From Clostridiales bacterium (GTDB lineage Bacteria > Bacillota > Clostridia > Oscillospirales > Acutalibacteraceae): a stretch of 5,104 nt of DNA. The notes beneath the pieces were generated by a model. It had not been told where the DNA came from. It saw nothing but the letters and a program-made list of their open reading frames with translations, and did not search any database. The number at the start of each line of letters is the position of its first letter. The stretch's first letter is position 1. The stretch is taken from contig JAAZGX010000209.1 of assembly GCA_012511005.1 (NCBI GenBank), positions 1 through 5,104 of the forward strand, read 5' to 3'. Positions 1 to 5,104 of the stretch are shown here, piece after piece. A program made the translations under genes and the position numbers.

Positions 1-401
1 CAAACATTAGCTACGGCGCTATGAGCATGATGCAAAGCGTTATGCTTTCAGATGCTGTTGACTATGGCGAATGGAAGTACGGAGAAAGAAACGAAGGAAT
101 TATTTTTTCAATGCTGACCTTTTTAAGTAAGATTTCAAATGGGATTAGCTACTTAATCAGATACTCCGGATTTGCCGCCGTAAAATTCGACACGCAAGTG
201 GGAGCTATGGCAAGTTTAGCCGCCATCAAAATGATTAAATTCCTCTTATTTGCCGTACCGCCAATGTTTTTAATAGCCGCGTTTTTACTTCATAAGGCAA
301 AGTTTAAGCTCGTTCCTGCATATATGTCACAAATTACGGATGAAATAAAACTGAAAAGAGCATCTTTAGAAAATTCAAACGGGGTGTTAAATAATGAATA
401 G
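1..401 (+). CDS. GPH-family (MelB-like, MFS_2) sugar:cation symporter, C-terminal part (5' end outside window)
   Basis: The frame is already open at the left edge (codons from base 3), so this is the last 132 codons of a longer gene and the first ATG at 21 is not its start. The visible protein carries the signature of glycoside-pentoside-hexuronide:cation symporters: a segment reading SDAVDYGEWKYGERNEG followed by a hydrophobic stretch with a lysine (FLSKISNG). In this family that region precedes the late transmembrane helices. Two hydrophobic segments follow: one from about IIFSML to the glycine/serine-rich part, and a second, FLLFAVPPMFLIAAFLL. The end is a charged cytoplasmic tail. Family members are inner-membrane permeases that import sugars or glycosides with Na+ or H+; the substrate cannot be told from this fragment. 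The stop codon overlaps the start of the PHP hydrolase gene by 8 bases, so the two are almost certainly cotranscribed and probably translationally coupled. Confidence 0.88.
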   Translation, partial: NISYGAMSMMQSVMLSDAVDYGEWKYGERNEGIIFSMLTFLSKISNGISYLIRYSGFAAVKFDTQVGAMASLAAIKMIKFLLFAVPPMFLIAAFLLHKAKFKLVPAYMSQITDEIKLKRASLENSNGVLNNE

Positions 402-1719
402 CGAAAAAATCACTATCAAGCGCACTTTTACTGCGGACGATAGGGAAAAATATTATTATGTTCCCTTTGATGTTCCGGAAAATTGTGAAAAAATGAAAAT
501 ATCGTTCGTTACCGATAAAACTGACGGGATATGTATAGATTTAGGGCTTGTGTATCCCGACGGCAGACAAAACGGAGCGTCTGGCGGCAGGGTTAAGGAA
601 ATAGAGATTAGCGCACGCTATTCTACAGACGGCTATGAGCCCTCTCTGCCTTACTCCGGCACTTGGCAGATAATTGCCGGTGTATACCGCCCAAAAGACG
701 GCGTAACTGTTACATATACTATTGAGTTTATATTTAAAAAGAGACGCTGGCTCAAAGGTGACACTCATACACATACCGGAAACAGTGACGGCAACTTAAA
801 GGCAGAAAAATTGATAGACTACGCTCTTAAAAAAGGGCTTGATTATCTTATAATTACCGACCATAACAACAACCGCGCGGGAAACCGCAACTACACAGAC
901 GAGAATATTACAATCATAAAAGGTATGGAGCTTACGGAATTTAAAGGGCATTGCAATGTTTGGGGTATCGAAAAACCGTTTGACGAGCCATACTGTGCGA
1001 ATACTTTCGAAGAATTTACGGCTTTAGCGCAAAAAGCGAGGGATAACGGCGGATTAATTTCAATAAATCACCCCTTTTGCAAAATGTGCGGCTGGCATTG
1101 GCCGCTTGATGATTTTCGCTTTGATGCAGTAGAAGTTTGGAATGGACCTATGCGTATTGATAATATTACAACCTTGAACTGGTGGCACAAGAAACTGCTT
1201 AAAGGCGAGCGCTTACCTGCCGTCGGCGGCAGTGATTTTCATCGGGATTTCGCCGGTATCACACGGCTTTTAGCTTGCCCTACCACAGTAGTTTATGCCA
1301 ACTCCAACTCCCCTGCTGATATTTTAACGGCGCTTAAAAACGCTAACAGCGTTATAACCTCGAAACCTACAGGACCTATGCTTTACCTTGAATGCGAGGG
1401 GAAAACGGTCGGCGAAGAAGTTGCTTTCCATGAAAACATCAAGGTAAGCGTGCGCGGCGAAAGGCTTAAAAAAGGGCATTTGCTTGAAATATTTAATAAT
1501 GATGAGGTAATTTACAGCGAAAAAATAAAAAGCGCCGCTATTGACTTTAGCCTGCCTGTTAACTCCCGCGGATTTATCAGAGCGCAAATATCAAATCAAT
1601 ATAAAGCAGTTGCAACATTTTTATATCATCAGGTTGTAAAGCTTATGATTCCCGAAGACGCAAAGCTGCCTTTACCGCGGTTTATGTCGTGTATCACGAA
1701 CCCGATTTGGTTCATTTAA
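394..1719 (+). CDS. CehA/McbA-family PHP-domain metallohydrolase
   Basis: A complete 441-aa protein without signal peptide or membrane helix, so probably cytoplasmic. Residues 1-118 form the beta-rich N-terminal domain typical of CehA/McbA proteins (DLGLVYPDG, SGGR, GYEPSLPYSGTWQI). A PHP metal-dependent hydrolase domain follows at about 121-325. Its ligand motifs are intact: H125-x-H127, D132 in NSDG, D156-H157 in ITDHNN, E179, H186, H226 in INHPF and D281-x-H283 in GGSDFH. Residues 330-441 look like the family's C-terminal beta domain and end in TNPIWFI. PHP enzymes hydrolyse phosphoesters or related bonds using two or three metal ions; named relatives hydrolyse the carbamate carbaryl, but most members have no known substrate. 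The start is set by GGGGTG at 381-386, 7 bases before the ATG and inside the end of the symporter gene. Coupling to a GPH importer suggests, by inference only, that it acts on the imported compound. The family call is firm; the substrate is unknown. Confidence 0.9.
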   Translation: MNSEKITIKRTFTADDREKYYYVPFDVPENCEKMKISFVTDKTDGICIDLGLVYPDGRQNGASGGRVKEIEISARYSTDGYEPSLPYSGTWQIIAGVYRPKDGVTVTYTIEFIFKKRRWLKGDTHTHTGNSDGNLKAEKLIDYALKKGLDYLIITDHNNNRAGNRNYTDENITIIKGMELTEFKGHCNVWGIEKPFDEPYCANTFEEFTALAQKARDNGGLISINHPFCKMCGWHWPLDDFRFDAVEVWNGPMRIDNITTLNWWHKKLLKGERLPAVGGSDFHRDFAGITRLLACPTTVVYANSNSPADILTALKNANSVITSKPTGPMLYLECEGKTVGEEVAFHENIKVSVRGERLKKGHLLEIFNNDEVIYSEKIKSAAIDFSLPVNSRGFIRAQISNQYKAVATFLYHQVVKLMIPEDAKLPLPRFMSCITNPIWFI

Positions 1720-1731
1720 GCGCAAAAAAGC

Positions 1732-1766
1732 AAAACGCCGAGCGTATAATACGGCTTGGCGTTTTT
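1732..1766. terminator. bidirectional rho-independent terminator between convergent genes
   Basis: A 12-bp stem pairs 1732-1743 with 1754-1765 (AAAACGCCGAGC against GCTTGGCGTTTT, with one G-U pair). The loop is 10 bases. On the + strand the 3' arm runs into TTTTT for the PHP gene. On the - strand the complement of the A-rich stretch 1723-1735 supplies the U-tract for the aminopeptidase gene, whose stop codon lies only about 15 bases away. It fits the convergent layout and probably serves both transcripts. Confidence 0.9.
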
Positions 1767-1780
1767 CTGTTTAGCTTCAA

Positions 1781-3013
1781 TTAAAAAGTGAAATTCCCGT
1801 TAGTAAATACGGGTACTTTCGTACCCTCTTTTGTAATACCCGTAACTGATAAATCCTTTGTACCTATCATAAAATCTACATGGTTTACACTTTTATTGCC
1901 GCCGTTGTCGAATAACTCCTTCTCCGTCATATTTACACCGTTTTGCATATTCATCGCATAACATTCACCGAGCGCAAAATGGCAGGAGGCATTCTCATCA
2001 AAAAGAGTGTTATAAAAAAGAATTTCAAGGTTAGAGATAGGAGAATTGTGCGGTATTAACGCAACCTCTCCGAGCCTTTTTGAGCCTTCATCCGTTTCAA
2101 GTAGGCGTTTTAATGCGCTCTCCCCTTTTTTCGCTTTGTATTTCTTAACCTCTCCATTTTCAAATCTTAAATAGAACTCATCTATTAATGTGCCTTGATA
2201 CGATAAAGGCAGCGAGGAATATACAATTCCCTCTGTCTTTTTACAATGAGGCATCGTAAACACTTCCTCTGTAGGCATATTCGGAAGATACGGCACACCG
2301 TCAGAGGACAGCTCACTCCCGCCCGCCCAAATATGACCGGAGGGCAACCCCACCGTTAAATCTGTACCGAGCGAATTTTTATAATGCAACTGCACAAACG
2401 CATATTTATTCAGTATCTTCGCGCGCCTTTTTAATAGCTCATCCTGCTTTTGCCACTTTTCTGCCGTGTTTTCATCCGTTAATCTGCATGTTGTAAAAAT
2501 AGCGTCCCAAAGCATATTTACAGCCGTTTTCTTTTCGCTGTCCGGAAACACTTTTTTCGCCCAGTTTTCGCAAGGATAAGCGGATAAAGTCCACCTTAAA
2601 CCGCCTTTATCCATAATATCATAAAACTCTTTAAAAGCATTTTTCCTTGCAATTGCATTAGCCATCAGCTTTTCATCGGGAACGCCGTCAAATATATCGG
2701 GGTCCTCCGATAATACGGTTATGCTGACACAGCCCTCTCTTGCGTAAAAGTTCCGCTGCTCTGCCTGCCAATTCGGGACATTCTTAAAGACATCTAAAGC
2801 GGCATTTAGAAACCTAAGCCGCGAAAACTCTTCATCATAATAGAGCATAATAACATCTTTTGCTCCGGCTATATATGCCTCATTCGCAATCATTCTGCCA
2901 TAATCCGAAGCGTGAACGGGACAGGACAGTAAAACATACTGCCCTTCTTTTACATTTGCGCATGTTTTCACAGTAAGTTTAGCATATTCTAAAAGCTTTT
3001 CTTCAAATGTCAT
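1781..3013 (-). CDS. ampS: M29-family metallo-aminopeptidase (AmpS type)
   Basis: A complete 410-aa protein, the usual length for peptidase family M29 (AmpS/AmpT/PepS), which removes N-terminal amino acids from peptides in the cytoplasm using a pair of metal ions. The N-terminus (FEEKLLEYAKLTVKTCANVKEGQYVLL) is the typical family opening. The C-terminal half carries the active-site residues at the family spacing: E250 in NMPTEEVFTMPH, E316 in LGEVAL, H345 in NASCHFALGE, Y352 just after it, and H378 and D380 in NHVDFMIG. No ligand is missing, so it should be active. There is no signal peptide. The start is supported by AAGGAG (complement of 3019-3024), 5 bases before the ATG. It stands alone between the shared terminator and its own predicted promoter at 3225-3253, and is divergent from the polysaccharide genes. 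A role in general peptide turnover is inferred from the family; nothing ties it to either neighbour's pathway. Confidence 0.95.
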   Translation of the reverse strand: MTFEEKLLEYAKLTVKTCANVKEGQYVLLSCPVHASDYGRMIANEAYIAGAKDVIMLYYDEEFSRLRFLNAALDVFKNVPNWQAEQRNFYAREGCVSITVLSEDPDIFDGVPDEKLMANAIARKNAFKEFYDIMDKGGLRWTLSAYPCENWAKKVFPDSEKKTAVNMLWDAIFTTCRLTDENTAEKWQKQDELLKRRAKILNKYAFVQLHYKNSLGTDLTVGLPSGHIWAGGSELSSDGVPYLPNMPTEEVFTMPHCKKTEGIVYSSLPLSYQGTLIDEFYLRFENGEVKKYKAKKGESALKRLLETDEGSKRLGEVALIPHNSPISNLEILFYNTLFDENASCHFALGECYAMNMQNGVNMTEKELFDNGGNKSVNHVDFMIGTKDLSVTGITKEGTKVPVFTNGNFTF

Positions 3014-3068
3014 AACTGCTCCTTTTTAGCATTCTGCTATTCTATTCTCTGCTTATATATAATCATTA

Positions 3069-3179
3069 TTATCCTTTTTTAGAAAAAACATTCTCTTTTT
3101 CTTCCCCTATTAATCTTGACATCGTTTCTATTATATATATAATTAATATAAAAACAATATTTTCTAAAATATTTTTCAT
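3069..3179 (-). CDS. possible 36-aa small hydrophobic protein or leader ORF (uncertain)
   Basis: In the long 5' leader predicted for the aminopeptidase gene there is an ATG-started frame of 36 codons. It begins MKNILEN, continues with a hydrophobic run IVFILIIYII, and ends with a charged tail (SRLIGEEKENVFSKKG). It closes with three successive in-frame stops, TAA TAA TGA. The pattern of basic start, short hydrophobic helix and charged tail resembles a small membrane peptide. Against it: no Shine-Dalgarno sequence lies before the ATG, the surrounding DNA is very A/T-rich so I/N/K/F-rich frames arise by chance, and a second overlapping frame of 44 codons is also open. I recognise no family. Treat it as a candidate only. 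Confidence 0.22.
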   Translation of the reverse strand: MKNILENIVFILIIYIIETMSRLIGEEKENVFSKKG

Positions 3180-3224
3180 AATTTAATCGACCGTTAAATC
3201 TATAATATTCCATTTTACGACTAT

Positions 3225-3253
3225 ATTATATTTTTTATAAGTTTATTTGTCAA
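3225..3253 (-). promoter_or_regulatory. perfect-consensus sigma-A promoter for the aminopeptidase gene
   Basis: On the - strand, TTGACA (complement of 3248-3253) and TATAAT (complement of 3225-3230) are separated by exactly 17 bases, matching the housekeeping promoter consensus at all 12 positions. Transcription should start near 3218, leaving a leader of about 205 nt before the aminopeptidase ATG at 3013. No other comparably good promoter was seen closer to the gene. Confidence 0.75.
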
Positions 3254-3306
3254 TTAACATTTGTTTTTTTACTGTGCTTTTAAGCCAATGAACTTTATTC
3301 TAACTG

Positions 3307-3335
3307 TTGAATAAATCTTTTAAATGTGATATAAT
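3307..3335 (+). promoter_or_regulatory. extended -10 sigma-A promoter for the polysaccharide genes
   Basis: TTGAAT (3307-3312) lies 17 bases upstream of TATAAT (3330-3335), and a TGA just before the -10 box gives an extended TGn element (3327-3329). Transcription should begin near 3342, giving a leader of about 84 nt before the aminotransferase ATG at 3426. This marks the aminotransferase as the first gene of its transcription unit. Confidence 0.78.
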
Positions 3336-3342
3336 TACTTGT

Positions 3343-3354
3343 AAATGTTAACAT
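3343..3354. promoter_or_regulatory. palindromic candidate operator at the + strand start site
   Basis: ATGTTAACAT at 3345-3354 is a perfect 10-bp palindrome, lying where transcription of the polysaccharide genes should start. The same half-site recurs nearby: TAAATGT at 3321-3327 and 3342-3348 (21 bases apart, about two helix turns), and its complement in TTAACATTT at 3254-3262, next to the -35 box of the divergent promoter. Placement fits a repressor or shared regulator, but in A/T-rich DNA some of this is expected by chance. No known regulator is identified. Confidence 0.3.
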
Positions 3355-3386
3355 AACTCCAAATAATAAGCTTTACCGCAGGGCAC

Positions 3387-3409
3387 AAGCTAAAGACTAA
3401 ACTTTGCTT
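3387..3409 (+). other. leader hairpin upstream of the aminotransferase ribosome binding site
   Basis: AAGC at 3387-3390 pairs with GCTT at 3406-3409, and AAAG at 3392-3395 pairs with CTTT at 3402-3405. This makes an 8-bp stem with one bulged base (3391) and a 6-base loop. It ends 5 bases before the AGGAGA ribosome binding site (3415-3420). No U-tract follows, so it is not an ordinary terminator. An alternative 5-bp pairing of AGCTT (3369-3373) with AAGCT (3387-3391) competes for the 5' arm. It could be a translation-control element or an antitermination target of the kind known in polysaccharide leaders, but no known RNA family was recognised. Confidence 0.3.
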
Positions 3410-3425
3410 TCGTTAGGAGAAAAGA

Positions 3426-4538
3426 ATGAGCGAAAAAATCTGGCTTTCCTCACCTACTATGCATGGCGATGAACTCATATTTGTACAAGAAGCGTTTGAC
3501 ACTAACTGGGTTGCGCCATTAGGTCCGAATGTGAACTCTTTTGAGGAAGAAATAGCTTCATACATAGGCGGCGGTTATGCCGCGGCGCTCGCTTCGGGTA
3601 CATCTGCTATTCATCTTGCCGTAAAGTTAGCAGGCGTTAAATCCTCTGATATTGTTTTTTGCTCTGATTTAACATTTTCAGCAACCGTTAACCCGGTATC
3701 GTATGAAAAGGCTGTGCAAGTTTTTATTGACTCTGAATACGATACTTGGAATGTTGACCCAAAGGCACTTGAAAAAGCCTTTGAAAAATATCCTAACTGC
3801 AAATGCGTGATTATTGCCAATCTTTACGGTGTTCCCGCAAAGCTTGACGAAATCTCTGATATTTGCAAAAAACACAACGCCGTGCTTATTGAGGATGCGG
3901 CAGAAAGTTTATCTGCTACATATAAAGGAAAGCAAACGGGGACATTTGGCAAATACGGAATTCTAAGCTTTAACGGCAACAAAATTATTACGACATCCGG
4001 CGGCGGTATGCTTCTTTCCGATGATAAAGAGGCTATTGAAAAATCACGCTTTTGGGCAACACAGTCACGCGACCGCGCGCCTTGGTACCAGCATAGTGAG
4101 CTTGGTTACAATTACCGTATGAGTAATGTTGTAGCGGGGATAGGGCGCGGTCAGCTCTTACATATTGAGAAGCATAGGGAGCTTAAAAAGTCAATATATA
4201 TGAATTATAAAGAGGCTTTTGAGGATTTGCCTATTACTATGAACCCTTATTTGCCGTACAGTGAGCCGAACTTCTGGTTATCGTGTGCCTTGCTTGACAA
4301 AGGCTATAATATTCACCCGATGGACATAATTGACGAGCTTGCATCTCACAATATTGAGGCGCGCCCGATTTGGAAGCCTATGCACATGCAGCCGTTTTTT
4401 GAGAGTAATGATTTTATTAGTGCAAACGGCAATGTAAGTTCTGATATATTCAACAGAGGGCTTTGCCTGCCCAGTGATATTAAGATGACGAAAAAGGCTC
4501 AGGATAAAGTTATTAACATAATCAAATCAATGTTTTGA
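3426..4538 (+). CDS. epsN: EpsN/PglE-type PLP-dependent aminotransferase (DegT/DnrJ/EryC1/StrS family)
   Basis: A complete 370-aa sugar aminotransferase of normal family length. It opens with IWLSSPTMHGDEL and NWVAPLGPNVNSFEEE, a pattern that, from memory, closely matches Bacillus EpsN and Campylobacter PglE. The cofactor site is visible: SGTSAIHLA from residue 58 (phosphate binding), D157 in IEDAAESL (pyridine nitrogen), S181, and K186 in SFNGNKIITT (Schiff-base lysine), followed by SGGGML. The C-terminus has IEARPIWKPMH and GLCLPSD, also typical. By family knowledge it moves an amino group from glutamate to C4 of a UDP-4-keto-6-deoxy-N-acetylhexosamine, a step in making bacillosamine-like sugars; the exact substrate is inferred. 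It is cytosolic. The start is supported by AGGAGA at 3415-3420. It is the first gene after the promoter at 3307-3335 and lies 12 bases before a sugar-phosphate transferase. The expected dehydratase and acetyltransferase partners are not in the window. Confidence 0.93.
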   Translation: MSEKIWLSSPTMHGDELIFVQEAFDTNWVAPLGPNVNSFEEEIASYIGGGYAAALASGTSAIHLAVKLAGVKSSDIVFCSDLTFSATVNPVSYEKAVQVFIDSEYDTWNVDPKALEKAFEKYPNCKCVIIANLYGVPAKLDEISDICKKHNAVLIEDAAESLSATYKGKQTGTFGKYGILSFNGNKIITTSGGGMLLSDDKEAIEKSRFWATQSRDRAPWYQHSELGYNYRMSNVVAGIGRGQLLHIEKHRELKKSIYMNYKEAFEDLPITMNPYLPYSEPNFWLSCALLDKGYNIHPMDIIDELASHNIEARPIWKPMHMQPFFESNDFISANGNVSSDIFNRGLCLPSDIKMTKKAQDKVINIIKSMF

Positions 4539-4542
4539 GGTG
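4537..4542 (+). promoter_or_regulatory. ribosome binding site overlapping the aminotransferase stop codon
   Basis: GAGGTG lies 8 bases before the ATG at 4551 and shares its first two bases with the TGA stop (4536-4538). It fixes the start of the sugar transferase and suggests that ribosomes finishing the aminotransferase help start its translation. Confidence 0.7.
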
Positions 4543-4550
4543 CGTAAAAT

Positions 4551-5104
4551 ATGTATAGAAAATATTTTAAGCGTCCGTTTGACATTCTTTGTGCTTTGGC
4601 AGCAATATTTGTATTTTCTCTCGTATTTATTACGGTTGCCGTTTTAGTCAGAATAAAGCTTGGTAAACCCGTTTTATTTAAGCAAGAAAGACCGGGAAAG
4701 GACGAAAAAATCTTCAAGCTTTATAAGTTTCGTTCTATGACTGACAAAAGAGATGAAAACGGTGATTTACTGCCCGACAAGGAGCGGCTAACCTCGTTTG
4801 GCAGGACGCTGCGAACGACAAGCTTGGACGAGTTGCCGGAGGCTTTTAACATCTTAAAAGGTGATATGAGCGTCGTAGGTCCGAGACCGCAGCTCGTAAG
4901 AGATATGGTTTTTATGGACGAGGAGCAAAGAAAACGCCACACAGTTCGCCCCGGTCTTACGGGGCTTGCACAAGTAAACGGGCGCAACAACACATCTTGG
5001 GAAACAAGGTTTGAATATGACTTAAAATACATAGAGAAAATAACCTTTTTAGGTGATGTCCGAATAATTCTTAAAACAATTGTAAAATGCTTATCAAGAG
5101 ACGG
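4551..5104 (+). CDS. small polyprenyl-phosphate sugar-1-phosphate transferase (PglC/EpsL type), 3' end outside window
   Basis: 184 codons are visible with no stop before the window edge; family members are about 200 aa, so little is missing. The N-terminus is basic (MYRKYFKRPFD) and followed by one hydrophobic segment at about 11-33, the re-entrant membrane helix of monotopic phosphoglycosyl transferases. FKQERPGK and YKFRSM follow. The catalytic D93-E94 pair sits in SLDELPEAFN, the positions I recall for Campylobacter PglC. Then come GDMSVVGPRPQL (105-115) and RPGLTGLAQVNGRN (133-146). The enzyme transfers a sugar 1-phosphate from a UDP-sugar to undecaprenyl phosphate at the inner membrane, the first membrane step of glycan assembly. 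It lacks the extra N-terminal helices of WbaP-like proteins. The neighbouring EpsN-like aminotransferase suggests a bacillosamine-type donor, but the RPQL and GLAQVNGRNNTSW segments differ from PglC and EpsL as I recall them, so the donor sugar is uncertain. Confidence 0.92.
   Translation, partial: MYRKYFKRPFDILCALAAIFVFSLVFITVAVLVRIKLGKPVLFKQERPGKDEKIFKLYKFRSMTDKRDENGDLLPDKERLTSFGRTLRTTSLDELPEAFNILKGDMSVVGPRPQLVRDMVFMDEEQRKRHTVRPGLTGLAQVNGRNNTSWETRFEYDLKYIEKITFLGDVRIILKTIVKCLSRD

Noticed and set aside
21..401. ATG at 21 as the start of a separate 126-aa gene
   Set aside because: The frame is open upstream to the window edge and the protein is the C-terminal part of a symporter of much greater usual length, so this is an internal methionine.
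541..774. 77-codon open frame on the - strand
   Set aside because: Antisense to the well-supported N-terminal half of the PHP hydrolase; no recognisable protein features.
1324..1587. 87-codon open frame on the - strand
   Set aside because: Antisense to the C-terminal domain of the PHP hydrolase; composition looks like a shadow frame.
3156..3173. Perfect A/T-only inverted repeat (AATATTTT CT AAAATATT) as a terminator
   Set aside because: The stem has no G-C pairs and the repeat lies between a promoter and its gene; it is more simply A/T-rich low-complexity sequence.
3079..3213. 44-codon Tyr/Asn-rich frame on the - strand overlapping the 36-aa candidate
   Set aside because: Its ATG would lie about 5 nt from the predicted transcript start with no ribosome binding site, and the composition is what A/T-rich DNA gives by chance.
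3376..3418. CCGCAGGGCAC segment as part of a c-di-GMP-I (GEMM) riboswitch
   Set aside because: Only the short CGCAGGGCA stretch resembles the motif; the second half, with its tetraloop receptor and conserved GACGCAAAGCC-like part, is absent and the leader is too short.
3611..3875. Two overlapping - strand frames (69 and 65 codons)
   Set aside because: Both are antisense to the aminotransferase and overlap each other; neither resembles a protein family.
4499..5032. Two - strand frames (72 and 103 codons)
   Set aside because: Antisense to the sugar transferase, whose catalytic motifs are clear in the + strand frame that runs off the window.

Overview
The window looks like a chromosomal fragment from a low-to-moderate G+C Firmicute, most likely an uncultured Clostridia-type gut bacterium. 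This rests on strong GGAGG-like ribosome binding sites, consensus sigma-A promoters, A/T-rich spacers and protein types common in that group; no marker gene fixes the taxon. The window holds five protein genes (the first and last cut by the window edges), one bidirectional terminator and one divergent promoter region.

Left part (1-1719, + strand): the C-terminal end of a GPH-family (MelB-like, MFS_2) sugar:cation symporter overlaps by 8 bases a complete CehA/McbA-type PHP-domain metallohydrolase. They look like one operon for importing and then hydrolysing a small molecule, probably a glycoside or sugar derivative. The operon ends at a stem-loop terminator (1732-1766) that also serves the convergent gene.

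Middle (1781-3013, - strand): a complete M29-family aminopeptidase (AmpS type, 410 aa) with all expected metal ligands. Its transcript probably begins about 205 nt upstream at a perfect TTGACA-N17-TATAAT promoter. The leader contains a possible 36-codon ORF with a hydrophobic segment, which I cannot confirm as a gene.

Intergenic 3014-3425 (412 bp) is very A/T-rich. It carries that leader, the - strand promoter, a + strand extended -10 promoter (TTGAAT-N17-TATAAT), repeated AAATGT boxes around the promoters, and a leader hairpin just upstream of the next gene.

Right part (3426-5104, + strand): an EpsN/PglE-type aminotransferase for UDP-amino-sugar synthesis, then 12 bases later a small PglC/EpsL-type polyprenyl-phosphate sugar-1-phosphate transferase that runs off the window. 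Together they look like the start of an exopolysaccharide or glycoconjugate cluster: the first makes an amino-sugar nucleotide, and the second loads a sugar phosphate onto undecaprenyl phosphate at the membrane.

I see no mobile element, CRISPR array, tRNA or rRNA, and nothing that convincingly amounts to an undescribed system. The points most worth a second look are the leader ORF, the repeat-rich divergent promoter region and the hairpin in the polysaccharide leader.
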